NCBI RefSeq assembly: GCF_032884065.1 | Contig: NC_088867.1 | Location: forward strand, 58,726,675 to 58,790,674 | Source: Artemia franciscana | Lineage: Eukaryota; Arthropoda; Branchiopoda; Anostraca; Artemiidae | DNA: 64,000 nucleotides | Direction of reading: 5' to 3' | Part shown: positions 1-16,654 of the stretch, in pieces | How the letters are laid out: each line of letters starts with the position of its first letter | Position numbering within the stretch: the stretch's first letter is position 1 | Made by a program: the position numbers and the translations under genes | Notes under the pieces: generated by a model | Database searches by the model: none | Seen by the model: only the letters and a program-made list of their open reading frames with translations | What the model was told of the DNA's origin: nothing

Positions 1-999
1 CCTGTTGTAAATCTTTTTTTTGGAGGAGAAAAAATTAATATACAACAAAAAGTCCGTTACTTAGGAATTATTTTAGATAGGAAACTTTTATGGACTGATC
101 ATGTCTCTTCCCGAGTTACTGCTGCAAAGCAGTATTCGACGAGACTCCTTTGTGCAGCGAAGATGACATGGGGTCTCAAACCACAAGCTTCAAGAAAATT
201 ATATAAATCAGTTATAGAAAGTACAGTTTTGTATGGGGTATCAGTTTGGTTTTCAGCTCTTAGAAAGAAAAATATTTTACAAATGCTACAGTCTGCTCAA
301 AGAACTTCAATGATAATAATCTCAAAATCTTTCCGTTCTGCCCAAAATGACGTAATTACGGCCATTGCTGGGGTATTGCCAATTTCTTTCCGAGCGACTG
401 AGCTAGCGACATTGCGCTATGCGAAAAAAGGCCGTCCAAGTCACTGGCCAAATTTCACTTCTCCTGAATTCCCCCTTTCTAAACTCTCATCCAATCATAG
501 TACTTTCACTGATGAATCATTAGTAGATATCTTAGGCCTTTCGACAGTACGAGAAATCCATACTTCAACTTTTCATATTAATAGAAAGGCATTGAAAAAT
601 ATACTTTACGGTCGATGGTATGAAGAATTTAAGAATAAAGTTAGTTCTTGGTCAATTCGCTTTTTTGCTTCAACAGAAGATTTATTAGCTGTTTGCAAAG
701 TTCAGCCCTCCTACCATCTAACGCAGATTATTACGGGTCATTGCAGGCTAAATTTCTTTCTTCACCGAATAAACAAAATTGATACGGAGTTGTGCCTTTG
801 CGGTGTAAATGAAACTTGTTCCCATTTTCTTTTTGAGTGCCCTATTTTTGTTCGTGAACGTTTAGAATTAATATTTCACCTTAATACTATCAATGTTCCT
901 TTTCCGTTTAATCTTGATTTGATTTTTAAATTTAGGAATGTTAGAAATATTTTACTGGAATACATAAGAAAAACTAAACGTTTAGATTTGGGGTTATAA
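1..999 (+). pseudogene. Non-LTR retrotransposon reverse transcriptase, C-terminal part (5' end outside window)
   Basis: One reading frame is open from base 1 to the TAA at 997-999 (332 codons), so the ATG at 163 is internal and not a start. The first ~30 residues contain VRYLGIILDRKLLW, the conserved block just after the RT palm. VLYGVSVWFSALRKK follows, the thumb region typical of I/R1/Jockey-type elements. The C-terminus has a Cys/His cluster (CLCGVNETCSHFLFECP, about residues 264-280), as found at the end of ORF2 in these elements. Catalytic palm motifs would lie left of the window. No stop or frameshift is visible in this stretch, so it may be a fairly young copy. The clade (R1-like versus I-like) is inferred from general resemblance only. 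Confidence 0.85.
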
Positions 1000-1290
1000 T
1001 CTTATTTAAAAATATGTGGATTTTTTTTATGTCTGATAACGGAATTCAGTGTGTATTATTTAGTTTGTCTTTTTGTTTTTGTTTTCTCTTGTTTAGTTAG
1101 ATTGTATGTACAAAATTATGTGTTTTGTAGTTTATTTTAGATGTTTAGTTTTGTTTCTTTGTTAGTCGTGAAATGCCGTAAGGCTAATTTTTTTTTTCTT
1201 TTTCTTTTTGTCCATAGTGTTTAGCTTTAGAATAGAAAGTGAAATACTTTTTGTAAGTTGAATCACTAAAAAAAATAAATTCATTATGAG
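1000..1290 (+). mobile_element. Probable 3' UTR of the non-LTR element
   Basis: T-rich non-coding sequence directly after the RT stop codon, with an AATAAA-containing A-rich stretch at about 1268-1282. No clear target-site duplication can be drawn because the 5' end of the element is outside the window. The end coordinate is approximate. Confidence 0.45.
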
Positions 1291-1599
1291 GGGTGGCGAT
1301 TTCCTTATGTATGGTTTAATTTCTTTTTTTTAAGTTATAAAAGAAATCTTTACTTTTTGCTAATATAGGTCCTAAGCTTAGCCCGAGAAATCTCTGTTTG
1401 AAGTTTAACAAAATTTCTTTTTTGAATAATTTTCAATCAATATTACATCAATTTTTTATTCTGTCTAAAATACAAAATAATGAAAAACAACCGAAAAAAA
1501 AATGAACAAATGACAAAAATGAAAGAATAAAAACAAAAGTCACAAATAGCCTATCCATCTTTGGAAGCATTATTCGATTTTCCCAAATGATATAATAAT

Positions 1600-1795
1600 C
1601 ATTCATAATCAAGGTCGAACCTTGGGGAGGGGTTACGGGACTTGAACTATTCCCTTTAAACGTGTGTCTGACTCGTAAAAACGCAATAAAAAGGATATAA
1701 ACAAATTTTTATGCGTTTTTTGTGTAACCCTCCACCGAAAAAAGGAATTCTTGTTTAAAACACCTCCGAAAAAAATCGTGGATACGGCCCTGTTC
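1600..1795. repeat. Short MITE-like repeat, copy 1 (left end decayed)
   Basis: Resembles 49177-49325: both have a G-rich left part with TTTGAACC/CTTGAAC, a central ATAAATTTT...GCGTTTTT stretch, a C-rich TGTAACCC/TGTACCCC block, and a right end reading CGTGGATACGG or CCTGGATACGA. The copy at 49 kb starts with the inverse (CCGTATCCAG), implying short terminal inverted repeats; here the left terminus is lost. Confidence 0.45.
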
Positions 1796-1874
1796 ATACC
1801 ATACTGGTTCAATAGATATAGTTAAATAAATTTGAAATTATTATGTTTGAATTATTTTACCTTAAACTTTGTAG

Positions 1875-2111
1875 GTGACCGTGTTTGACTTTGAGCTTAC
1901 AGAGCAAGGTATCCAAAGTCGCCTTTTATCAGGACTTTGCAGCGTAATTGACCCACGACTTGAAATTAGGCGTCGAGAACTCGAAGATGAGTTGAACGAC
2001 CTAAGAAAAGAAGGCCGAGTAGTAGAAGATAGAATTCTTGATATCCTTCAAGATCCTGACATCAATATATTACAAGATGAAACAGCTATCCGTATGTTGT
2101 ACGCTTCCAAG
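1875..2111 (+). CDS. Dynein heavy chain, exon A (AAA5 / strut coiled-coil start)
   Basis: A 237-nt phase 0-0 exon between a strong acceptor (AAACTTTGTAG) and donor (AAG/GTAAAA). It opens VTVFDFELTEQGIQSRLLSG, matching the dynein block 'VT..nF.vT..GLe.qLL' that follows the AAA5 beta region. It continues with IDPRLEIRRRELEDELNDL and RILDILQDPDINILQDETAI, equivalent to the 'eRPdLE ... lE..iL..Ls...GniLeDe..I' heptads of the strut (buttress) coiled coil. Dynein heavy chains are the AAA+ motor subunits of axonemal and cytoplasmic dynein; this type of sequence is more like axonemal than cytoplasmic family members, but the subtype is unresolved. The next exon joins in phase. Exons encoding the motor N-terminal to this point are not in the window. 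Confidence 0.88.
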
Positions 2112-2139
2112 GTAAAAACTAATTTAGAATAGGTAATAC

Positions 2140-2215
2140 AATTAATACAAACAACTCACTGCAGAACCAAGCCTCCTAAGGCCAACAGAGTTGCAGAAAT
2201 TCCTTAACCACCCCA
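2140..2215 (-). repeat. Decayed 3' end of an RTE-like element
   Basis: Reading the minus strand, this stretch matches the terminal 'rrLG..vS' region and tail seen in better copies at 49740-49925 and 28235-28463 (shared AGTGAGTTG and CAGTCGGC/CCTTAGG-like words). Only the last ~75 bases survive. It sits just inside the intron after dynein exon A. Confidence 0.35.
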
Positions 2216-3015
2216 ATGTTTTCATTCAGTCTTCAAAGTGTGAACATCTCCTTGGATTCATTGGATTTTAAAGCCTGTTTTGAAATTGTATTAGTTAAGT
2301 GCTGTGAACTTGAATTAATTCAGTGTCCGTAGCTAATTCAGTTGTTATTGTATAATATTTGGTATGGTTCAACTTGGCCTTGATTCAGAGTAAAAACATT
2401 TTTTTTTTTTGGATTTTAAATTTGCATAAATTCATTGGTTTAAATTCGAACTATTTCAGTGACCGTAGATAATTTTTGATTTTATATCATTAAGAAATGT
2501 ACTGGGAACAGGCAGAAGAGGGGATAAAACCTCCCACAAGCGACGTATGGTATCCGCTGGTATTAAGTTACCCATAAATTGCGGGGAATAATTGAGGGGG
2601 TCTTTACACTTCCCTTGTTCCTAGGTTCCTTCATTCATCCAACTCAGTCAATCGGCAACGCTGGTGCGTCCACGTGTTTAGCTTTCCTTATGCAATATTT
2701 TTTTTTCATCCGCAAATGCATTTGACTTTGTGTGATTTTGATATCAAGCGACTCCCAAAAAATTAGTGAATTGACCCTGTTAAAAATCCAGATTGAATTC
2801 TTTCCATCTTGCTGCGCAGTATTGCCAAAGCTTGATCTTTTCGCTGTTAAAGGCATGCCAAAAAAGCCCAAAGCCAAAAAAAATTTGACAGTTAACTATC
2901 ACTGTATTCATCCAGCTCTCGAGCAGTGTAGACGCATTGTCTTACGGATAAACCTATTACTGGTTTGAATTGGCCAATGCGCAAGGAAGGGGCATTTTTA
3001 CCATTACACACACAA
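2216..3015. other. Dynein intron, no recognised gene
   Basis: AT-rich intron sequence with T-runs. The short open frames overlapping on both strands at 2644-2968 have no family resemblance and no supporting splice signals. Nothing functional is recognised. Confidence 0.5.
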
Positions 3016-3300
<285 letters not shown>

Positions 3301-3474
3301 TAGCTGTTGGGGTGGCGCTTCGCGCCAACCCAACACCTAGTTGGTTGGGGCGCTTCGCGCCCCCCAAGCCCCCCCCACGCGCGTGTAAGTCGTTACGTGC
3401 CATATTAGTTACGCGCCATTGTAGTTGTGTCCCTTTGTCCCACCTGTGAATATAGATAGATATATATATATTTT

Positions 3475-3665
3475 TAACTACGTAAAACTTGCGAATATAC
3501 AACATTCTTGGCTGTCCCATTGTCTGTGCATATAAATAGATTGTCAGGTTTACCGACTCTTGAACATGCAACATATAATTGTTCATGGTAAAAACAATCT
3601 GTATTCAGATCTATACCTCTTTATTCTAATGATTGCCCTTGAGCTTTGTTGATGGTGATTGCTAA
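3475..3665 (-). pseudogene. Helitron helicase C-terminal relic in H1
   Basis: The minus-strand translation gives fragments of the Pif1-like helicase end: ITINKAQGQSLE, then [17 protein letters not shown], then [10 protein letters not shown], interrupted by a stop. QLYVACSRVG corresponds to helicase motif VI. The same ~190-bp segment is kept next to the 3' hairpin in H2, H3, H4 and H5, so the non-autonomous copies derive from an autonomous Helitron by internal deletion. Confidence 0.75.
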
Positions 3666-4031
3666 TCGAACATTCCCTGTGTCCCCGTCGTCATTTATAT
3701 ATCCCCCTGTGCCCCCCGGCGTCCCCGTTGTTGTTGTTTCCCTGTGTCCCGGTCGTCATTTGTGTCCCGGTGTCCCAGTCTGTAATTTCTCTTTGAGTGT
3801 CGCGGTCGTCATTTATATTCCCTGTGTCCCGGTCGTCATTTTTGTCCCGGTCGTCATTTGTGTTCCGGTGTCCGTGTCTGTAATTTCTCTTTGAGTGTCC
3901 TGGTCGTCATTCCCTGTGTCCCGGTTGTCATTTGTGTCCCGGTGCTTTGTTGATGGTGATTGCTAATCGAACATTTCTTGTGTCCCGGTCGCTTTCTCTT
4001 TGAGCGTCCCGGTCGTCATTTATATCCCCTA

Positions 4032-5270
4032 CTAGCTGTTGGGGTGGCGCTTCGCGCCATCCCAACACCTAGTTGGGCGAATATACAACATTCTTTGCTG
4101 TTCCATTGTCTGTCCATATAAATAGATTGTCAGGTTTACCAACTCTTGAACATGCAACATAATAATTGTCCATGGGAAAACAATTCGTATTCAGATCTAT
4201 ACCGCATTTTTCTAACGATTGCCCTTGAGCTTTGTTGATGGTGATTGCTAATCGAACATTCCCTGTGTCCCCGTCGTCATTTATTTATCCCCCTGTGCCC
4301 CCGGCGTCCCCGTTGTAGTTGTGTCCCTGTGTACACAACTATATATGGTCGTCATTTATATTCTCTGTGTTCCGGTCGTCATTTGTGTCCCGGTATCCCA
4401 GTCTGTAATTTCTCTTTGAGTGTCCCGGTCGTTATTTATATTCCCTCTGTCCCGGTCGTCATTTGTGTCCCGGTGTCCCGGTCTTTAATTTCTCTTTGAG
4501 TATCCCGGTCGTCATTTATATTCCCTGTGTCCCGGTCGTCATTTGTGTCCCGGTGTCCCGGTCTGTAGTGTCACCTTATAATGACGTCATATACAAAGCC
4601 TTATATACTTATAATGACGTCAAATGCAAACCCACAAACAAACAAACATGCATATATACAACTTATTTTTATATATACAGATACAGTTTCTGCTTTAGTT
4701 TTTTTTCTTTTTCTTTTTCTTTCTTCTTTTTTTTCTTTTAGTTTTTTCTTTTTTTTAGTTTCTTCTTTTTATTGATTTGTTTTCTTCAATTTGTCAATGT
4801 TCATTCTAACATTGACACTTGGAAAAATCTTTACGTGCCAAGCATGCTAAAGCTCCAATAATTTATATTAAACCTCAAATTTGGGGTATCTGTTTTAAGG
4901 TTTTCGAATTACTTTTCTTGTCAAAAATATATTGAAATATTTGTGCAATTCCCAGTTTTTTTTTTTTAGTTTTTTTCTTTTTTTTAGTTTTTTAGCTTGT
5001 TTTAGTTTTTTTTTCTTTTTAGTTTTTTATCTTTTTTATTTTTTTTAATTTTTAATTTTTTTTTAGTTTTTCCTTTTTAGTTTTTTACCATTTTTCTTTT
5101 TTCGAATTACTTTAATCTGTTGTCAAAATATTTCGAAATATTTATGCAATTTCCAGTTTTTACATTCTAGTTTGTTTTCTTTTATATATATATATAGAAG
5201 ATATAATCTGGCGTAACAGACAAAGTGTAACAGACATAACAGACAGACAACTTATTTTTATATATATAGA
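4032..5270 (-). mobile_element. Helitron H2 nested in H1 (minus strand)
   Basis: A second hairpin-CTAG 3' end lies at 4032-4075 (plus-strand CTAGCTGTTGGGGTGGCGCT), preceded by A. The 5' end is the family terminus TCTATATATATAAAAATAAG on the minus strand, ending at 5270. The flanking sequence on both sides is H1 minisatellite, showing insertion of H2 into H1. The base after the 5' end is C rather than the expected T, so the insertion site is not a perfect A/T. Inside are a helicase C-terminal relic (about 4077-4260), more GTCCCGG repeats, and T-rich low-complexity DNA (4690-5110). Confidence 0.72.
4690..5110. repeat. T-rich low-complexity tract inside Helitron H2
   Basis: Runs of TTTTTTAG/TTTTTC and similar words. 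A very similar (TTTTTTAG)n tract lies at the same relative position in H5 (17586-18008), so it belongs to the Helitron family rather than to the host intron. Confidence 0.8.
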
Positions 5271-5367
5271 CGTCCCGGTGTCCCAGTCGTCATTTGTGTC
5301 CCGATGTCCCGGTCTGTAATTTTTTCAGTCGACAAACATGACGTCACTCGACAGACACACAGACAAC

Positions 5368-5456
<89 letters not shown>

Positions 5457-5459
<3 letters not shown>

Positions 5460-5806
5460 GTGGCGAAACCCTATATAGGCCAGTGTATTCTCCTGATGAG
5501 CCCTTATGTTGGGTGTTGCCTCTGAATTATTTGTCTATATTATTTTTTCTATTGTTTGGTAAATGACGACTTATACTTATTGACGACATGACTGCCTGTC
5601 CATGGATTATTCTTTATGGTTGATTGTGTGTGGCTATGCTGTTTGACCTATGTGATTGTATGGATGAGTAGGGTTAAGGCCTCATTCAAGTGCTGGTCTA
5701 TATTAATCACTAATTTAGGAAAACGGTCTTCCTTTTCTCCTTCTATCTCTCTTTTTTTCTTTTTTTTTCTGTGTTTGTGCTGTTGCATTGTTGATTTCTC
5801 TTTTCA

Positions 5807-5886
<80 letters not shown>

Positions 5887-6925
5887 GATATGTTTTCTTT
5901 TATGTCATAAATTTATAAAATAAGTCACTTTTATGCTCTTTTATGTCGTTGCGTCCCCGCACATGGGTATTGCGTCCCGATGCATGGGAATGTGTCCTTT
6001 TGGCATAAATTGTATCCAGTTGGCGACCCTGTAAAGGATAGTTCTTGGTATTCATTATGAGTAACATTTGATCAAACAAGAAACTGTACGGAAATCTTTT
6101 TTTGATCTACTAGTTTGATCTTGATTAAAAAACAGCTTAAGATGTTCAGGTCAGGTTAAATTAATACACGGCCAGTATTGTACTTATTGCTAATCAGCTG
6201 GGACCAAATGGAAAAGCTGGAAGTCCTAGAATCGCTTGTGCAGAGCTTTTGAGGAGATGTTTAAAACCCTTGAAAAGGTATTTTGAGAGTAAAGAATGCA
6301 GATAAAATTAAATGTTTTTTTCTTTGAACCTATTGCAATGAATATTAGTCACTTTAAATTATATTCGAGCTTTGGTACTTGTATGATATACCCCTTTGCA
6401 TATCAAGAAGTGAAATTAGATTAATCCTATGATAAATTATGATAAAAACATAATACTTTAGAAACACATTTTGACTATGTTTTTGCACATTAGGGGGGGG
6501 GGGCAAAGTGCAGCGCACCTGCATGCAAAGTGTGTTAGCTACAATAATTTTGATATTATGAAGTAAGAATTGTTTTCTGACTTCACACTGTCCAAATACT
6601 TTACCCCCACCCTCCCTAATGTAGGAATATATAGCCCAAATTATATATTTCCCCTCTATTCTGTCAATTATCTTTGTCTTTTTTTACGCTAAGTTGAAAG
6701 ATACTGGCAACCGGTAAGAAAAGTAACAAAGGTAAGTAAAAGTAAAAGTAAGAAAAGGTAAGTTGAAAGAAAAAGCAACCGGTTTACAGTGTGTCAATGC
6801 ATGAACAACTTGAGATGCAAGGAGTATATTATACAAGTATCCGAACTTTACGTAGGAAAATATTCAGTTGAATTCGTGCATAATCTTGACACGAGCTGCT
6901 AACCATTCATTATAAATAAACCAGT
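5457..6925. other. Dynein intron; (TA)n array and a diverged dispersed repeat
   Basis: No gene recognised. 5810-5881 is a pure TA array with no Helitron end beside it. 6170-6370 resembles 9370-9560 in the next intron (shared CTGGGACCAAAT/CTGGAACCAAAT, then AACxTATTGCAAT and AATATTAGTCACTTTAAA), so it is a dispersed or duplicated sequence. 6710-6770 is a short GTAAGT/AAAAGTA purine-rich tract. Confidence 0.5.
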
Positions 6926-6929
6926 AGGT

Positions 6930-7985
6930 ACTCACGGTTATTGGGAAGTGTACAGACGTTTTCAGGGGGATTTTTTTGGTTTGGGGGTTGGTTTGAGGGG
7001 AGGGGGCTATTTTGGAGGATCTTTCCTTGGAGGAATATGTCACGGGGAAAGAGAAATTCAGTGTGGGATTTTCTAGCATTACTATAAAAAAAACAATGAA
7101 AAATAAACATGAAAAAGTTTTTTCAATTGAAAGTAAAGAGTAGCATTAAAACTTAAAACGAACAGAGATTATTACGCATATGAGGGGTTCTAAAAATTCT
7201 TTAGCATAAAGAGCGAGGTATTTAGGAGGAGATAAATACCTCGATCTTTATGCTAAATTATTTTTAGTAATTTCAATTATTTCTTCTACGGCCTTTCTGA
7301 TTCAGGGGTCATTCTTAAAGAATTGGGACAAAACTTAATATTTAGTGTAAAGAGTGAGATATTAACGAGGGGAAAAACCCCCTCATATACACAATAAAAA
7401 TATAAGGATATAAACTTTTGTTACGTAAGTTAATTCTTAAGTTATGCATATTTTTTACTAATAAAAACCTTCGTTAAAAATTAAAAGTTCTAGTTGCCTT
7501 TTTATGTAACCGAAAAATTGGAGGGCAACTAGGCCTCCTTCCTCACCCCTTATTTCTCAAAATCTTCTGATCAAAACTAAGAGAAAGCCATTTAGCCAAA
7601 AAAAAGAATTAATATGCAAATTTCATTTTAATAGTTTATGTGCGGAGAGCCAAGATCAAACATGCATTAATTCAAAAACGTTCAGAAATTAAATAAAAAA
7701 CTAGTTTTTTTAACTGAAAGTAAGGAGCGACATTGAAACTTAAAACGAACAGAAATTACACCGCATATAAAATGGGTTGTCCCCTCCATAATCCCTCGCT
7801 CTTTACGCTAAAGTTCGACTCTTTGCCACAATTCTATTTTTTTAAACAATTAAAAACTATAGCGTAAAGAGCGAGGGATTGCGGAGGGGCCAACCCATCT
7901 CATATACGGAGTAATTTATGTTCTTTTTAAGTTTTAATGTCGCTCCTTACTTTCAGTTAAAAAAAACTAGTTTTTTTTTATTTAA
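6930..7985. mobile_element. Foldback-type repeat family F1, copy 1
   Basis: A ~1.05-kb non-coding element whose reverse complement recurs at 24312-25672. Shared landmarks in order: GGGAAGTGTAC, an AACAATGAAAAATAAA stretch, CAATTGAAAGTAAAGAG, GTAAAGAGCGAGGTAT hairpins, TTAGTAATTTCAATTATTT, GGAGGGCAACT, and GTGCGGAGAGCCAAGATCAA. The last ~280 bp (7694-7977) form a large imperfect inverted repeat, with arms of ~115 bp around a ~45-bp spacer centred at about 7835; the inner arm ends are CTTTACGCTAAAG and its complement. No transposase is visible, so it is a non-autonomous element; superfamily unknown. Confidence 0.7.
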
Positions 7986-8645
7986 TAACAATCAAGAAAT
8001 GAAGTTATATTAATCATAATGATAAACACCAAATTTGATAAAAATATACGACTTTAGTAACAAAATTATGGAAAATAGAAAAGAGAACCATGGGAAGCAG
8101 GCAACCCAGAACGCATTATATTAAATACCTAACCTAACCAAGCCTATATATTAAATTTTTAATTAAAATATACCTGCATAGTAGTTTATCTCATCCAGGC
8201 TAAGGTGATTGTCATCGAGTGCAGACAGAGAAACCAGTTTTAAACAGATCAAAAACAACAGTGTGGTCGCTATAATATAGAATATTATAGAATATATATA
8301 ATATAGAATAATATAGAATAATATAGAAGCACCAAGCAATATGTAACAATTGACTGTATTAGCAATAATAGACAGCCGAAAGATCAAATAGTGTCAAAAG
8401 CTAATTTTTTAAAAACAGCATTGATGAAAGTGATGATCCAAGTAGGTGTGGTCAGTATTTCTGAATGAGACTTTATGTGTTTCAATAATATTTGCTTTTG
8501 TATTAATAATTTTACGGTTCACAAGATTCTTATTTTGTATCTACATTTGGGGATAAATTTTGAAAACAAACTATTTAAGCTTATGTAAGATGCCAGGTAA
8601 CTTTTATTTCATTCATTTTAAGAGATGTTTCCAATTTATTTGTAG
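7986..8645. other. Dynein intron, AT-rich
   Basis: No gene recognised. 8275-8330 is a short (AATATAG)n-like tract. The end (8620-8645) is the polypyrimidine/acceptor region of dynein exon B. Confidence 0.5.
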
Positions 8646-8837
8646 GTTCTTGCAGAAAGATCTATAGAAAAGCAAAAACTAGCTCTTGAAGAAGAAAAAG
8701 AAATAGAAGAAGAAAGAGAAAAATATCAGCCGATGGCAAGAATGGCTCAGGCATTAATTTCGTCCTTGAAAAGGCTTTCTAATCTGAATCCTATGTACCA
8801 CTGGGGAACAGAATTACTTTTTTCTGTTTTTAGAAAG
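8646..8837 (+). CDS. Dynein heavy chain, exon B (strut coiled coil to AAA5 helices)
   Basis: A 192-nt phase 0-0 exon, acceptor TTTATTTGTAG, donor AAAG/GTAGGC. It encodes VLAERSIEKQKLALEEEKEI and EEREKYQPMARMAQALISSL, then RLSNLNPMYHWGTELLFSVF. The first half is the highly charged second strand of the AAA5 strut coiled coil. The second half matches the dynein signature 'YrP.A....  .L.f.i..L..inpMYq.sL..F..lF'. Joined to exon A it reads ...YASK-VLAERS..., matching 'ssK.l..ei' of other dyneins. The usual phenylalanine-rich stretch (LYF.I) is replaced by LISSLKRL, so this is a divergent family member. It is too short to appear as an isolated long open frame, but splice sites and frame continuity support it. 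Confidence 0.87.
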
Positions 8838-13454
<4,617 letters not shown>

Positions 13455-14128
13455 TATATATATCCGATGAAGATGCTCAAAGAGTCTATGCCAAAAAACT
13501 TGCTGCTGATAGAGAAAGTCAGAAAAGAAAGCGTGCCGAGGAATCAAAAGAACAGCAAGGAAACAGGCTTGAGGCTAAAGAACGCAAAACCGCGCAGTTA
13601 GATGAAGATCCACATGGACAGTGAGAGTCAAAACATATCAAAACTGAAAATGATAGCGATGATTATTGGGTTTGGGATCTTGACTTGGATAAGGTCATCA
13701 ATGCCTACCAGATTTTAGTTAAAAAAAACAAAGGTTCGGCGATATGTATTTCATAGTGAAGCTGAAATATAAAGAAGAAAAAGAAAACTGAAAAAAGAAA
13801 AAATGTAAAAAACTAAAAAATACTAAAAAGAAAAAAACACTCAAAGAGAAATTACAGACCGGGACACAAATGACGACCGGGACAGAGGGAATATAAATAA
13901 CGACCGGGACACTCAAGGAGAAATTACAGACTGGGATACCGGGACACAAATGACGACCGGGACACAGGCAATATAAATGACGACCAGGACATAGGTATTT
14001 AAGAACATCGTTCAAAGACAAATTTTTAATTGTAAGAAGACCGTTGAAAGAGAAATTTCTAATTGTAAAATGACTGAAGAACCTACAATGGCAACACCCG
14101 AGGAAGCTGCTCAAAACGAATGTATTCA

Positions 14129-14210
14129 CGCCGAAGTAGCTGAGTTGGTAAAGCGTTATGTTTCAGGTTCTAGGTCCGAGAGGCTCCAGGTTTGAACCTT
14201 GGTTTTAGCA
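14129..14210 (+). other. tRNA-like segment inside Helitron H4
   Basis: Contains an A-box-like TAGCTGAGTTGG and a B-box-like GGTTTGAACC. The T-arm CCAGG/TTTGAAC/CTTGG pairs over five base pairs with one G-T. Acceptor ends GCCGAAG and TTTTAGC pair partly. The anticodon arm is poor, so this is probably a degraded tRNA copy or a tRNA-derived SINE head, not a working tRNA. Compare 17998-18080. Confidence 0.5.
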
Positions 14211-14267
14211 TTAATACAAAAGAAGAAAAAAACTAAAAAAGGTAAAAACTACAAAAAAACTAAAAAG

Positions 14268-14308
<41 letters not shown>

Positions 14309-14387
14309 CATCTTTTCCACAAAAATAATAATTTAGTGCTTCTGCTTAAAAACAGCAATCGAATTGATGCCTCCTGATACGCAACTA

Positions 14388-14520
14388 TCAACAAAGTGGC
14401 AATCGTTGTGATCGGTGATCAGTTCTTACCTCGAGATAATATTCTTTATAGGCGAAACAATCAGTTGACAAGAATTGCTTAAACTCATCGATGCTACGAT
14501 GCCCTACAATATCCTGACGA
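14388..14520 (+). pseudogene. Helitron Rep-domain fragment in H4
   Basis: Reads AIVVIGDQFLPRDNILYRRN then QLTRIA, a stop, THRCYDALQYPDEYK. The same block occurs in H5 as VAIVMVGDQFLPRDIIL. This is the region between the N-terminal Helitron-like domain and the HUH Rep nuclease in this family. It is cut off by minisatellite at about 14523. Confidence 0.65.
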
Positions 14521-14689
14521 ATATAAATGACGCCCGGGACACTCAAATAGAAATCACAGACTGGGACACCGGGACACAAATGACGACGGGGACACAGGGA
14601 ATATAAATGACGACCCGGACACAGGGACACAACTACAACGGGGACGCCGGGGGGCACAGGGGGATATATAAATGACGACGGCAACAAAG

Positions 14690-15004
<315 letters not shown>

Positions 15005-15084
15005 CAGGTGGGACATAGGGACACAACTACAATGGCGCGTAACTAATATGGCGCGTAACGACTTACGCGCCACCCCAACAGCTA

Positions 15085-15270
<186 letters not shown>

Positions 15271-15611
15271 TAGCTGTTGGGGTGGCGCTTCGCGCCTCCC
15301 CAACACCTAGTTGGTGGGGCGCTTCGCTTCCCCCCCCAAACCCCCCCGCGCGCGTAAGTCGTTACGCGCCATATTAGTTATGCGCCATTGTAGTTGTGTC
15401 CCTGTGTCCCACCTGTGAATATAGATAGATTTATATATGTGTTTCAAACTACGCAAAAATTGCGAATAAACAACATTCTTGGCTTTCCCATTGTCTGTGC
15501 ATATGCAAAGCCGTATGTACTAATAATGACGTCATATACAAACGATCTTTTTACAAACAAACAAACATGCATCCACATAACTCGTTTTTATATAGATAGA
15601 TACAATACAAA

Positions 15612-16455
15612 TTAACTGCGTAAAACTTGCGAATAAACAACATTCTTCGCTGTCCAATTGTCGCTGCATATAAATACATTGTCAGGTTTACCGACCCTCG
15701 AACATGCAACGTACAATTGTCCATGGGAAAAACAATCAGGATTAAGATCTATACCACATTTTTCTAATGATTGACCTTGAGCTTTGTTAATGGTGATTGC
15801 AAATACTAATCGAATTGGGAATTGCAATCTTTCAAATTGAAAAAGCAGATCCGTTGGAATCATGGGAATGCGAGGAATAAGAACAGCCTCACCCTCATAA
15901 GGCCCTGTCAAGATTGTGGCCTCTATTAGGTTTTCCATTGTTTTTTTTTACGGCAAGTCGCGTGCCATTGCAAAGCTTTGGTGGGTTGATATTTCTTAAA
16001 AGTATTATTGGTACGCCTATTTTTAGTTGTAGCACGTGTGGTGGAAACCCTGAAGGATCTATGGAATTTAAAAATTCAGATGGATAATTAACCGCTTCAT
16101 TTGGTTCCAAAACTGTGTCGACTGACTTGTAAAGGACTGCCTGGTCTCGAATCTTGTTCAAAACAATATTGTTGATTTCGTGGACGTCTATATTTTTGGG
16201 TGCGAGAATCGCTCTTTCACTTAGCCATTTATTATTTTTATAATTTTTTAGAATATTCGGAAATACTTTTTCAATCAATTCATTTTTGGACGTCACTAAA
16301 TTACAGAAATCAGCAGGTAGTTGTATACGTCCTGAAATTGAGTCTACTGTTTGACCAGAGTCATCGTTTTGCAATCGGACACGCATATTTGTAGTTAATT
16401 TTAATATTTTTACGTGTGCCTATAAATTAGAATTTTTTAGGCAAGCATTCATTTC
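15612..16455 (-). pseudogene. Helitron Pif1-like helicase, C-terminal half (first copy)
   Basis: Two overlapping minus-strand frames. The upstream one (16455 down to 15895) reads ADEMNACLKNSNL, a stop, then MRVRLQNDDSG...LPADFCNLV..., NNKWLSERAILAPKNIDVHE, and FPPHVLQLKIGVPIILLRNI then NPPKLCNGTRLAVKK. The downstream one (15938 to 15612) reads NLIEATILTG, FPIRLVFAITINKAQGQSLE and [20 protein letters not shown]. These are helicase motifs IV-VI of the Pif1/RecD-like superfamily 1B helicase that Helitrons use for rolling-circle transposition. The two frames are separated by a +1 slip in an A9 run (plus-strand T9 at 15941-15949). Walker A and B motifs are missing, so the product would be inactive. 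Confidence 0.85.
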
Positions 16456-16654
16456 GTCTGCAGGAGTTAAACTACGTAAAAATTGCGAATATACAACATT
16501 CTTGGCTTTCCCATTGTCTCTGCATATACAAAGCCGTATGTACTAATAATGACATCATATGCAAACGCTCTTTTTACAAACAAACAAACATGCATACATA
16601 CAACTCGTTTTTATATAGATAGATAGATAGATAGATAGATAAAATACAAATTAA

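Noticed and set aside
3646..4499. Possible CRISPR-like or satellite array because of regular GTCCCGG spacing
   Set aside because: Units are irregular, contiguous without unique spacers, and confined to Helitron bodies in a eukaryotic genome.
13719..14129. Proline/valine-rich 136-residue ORF
   Set aside because: It is the antisense of Helitron minisatellite DNA and overlaps the charged-repeat relic on the other strand.
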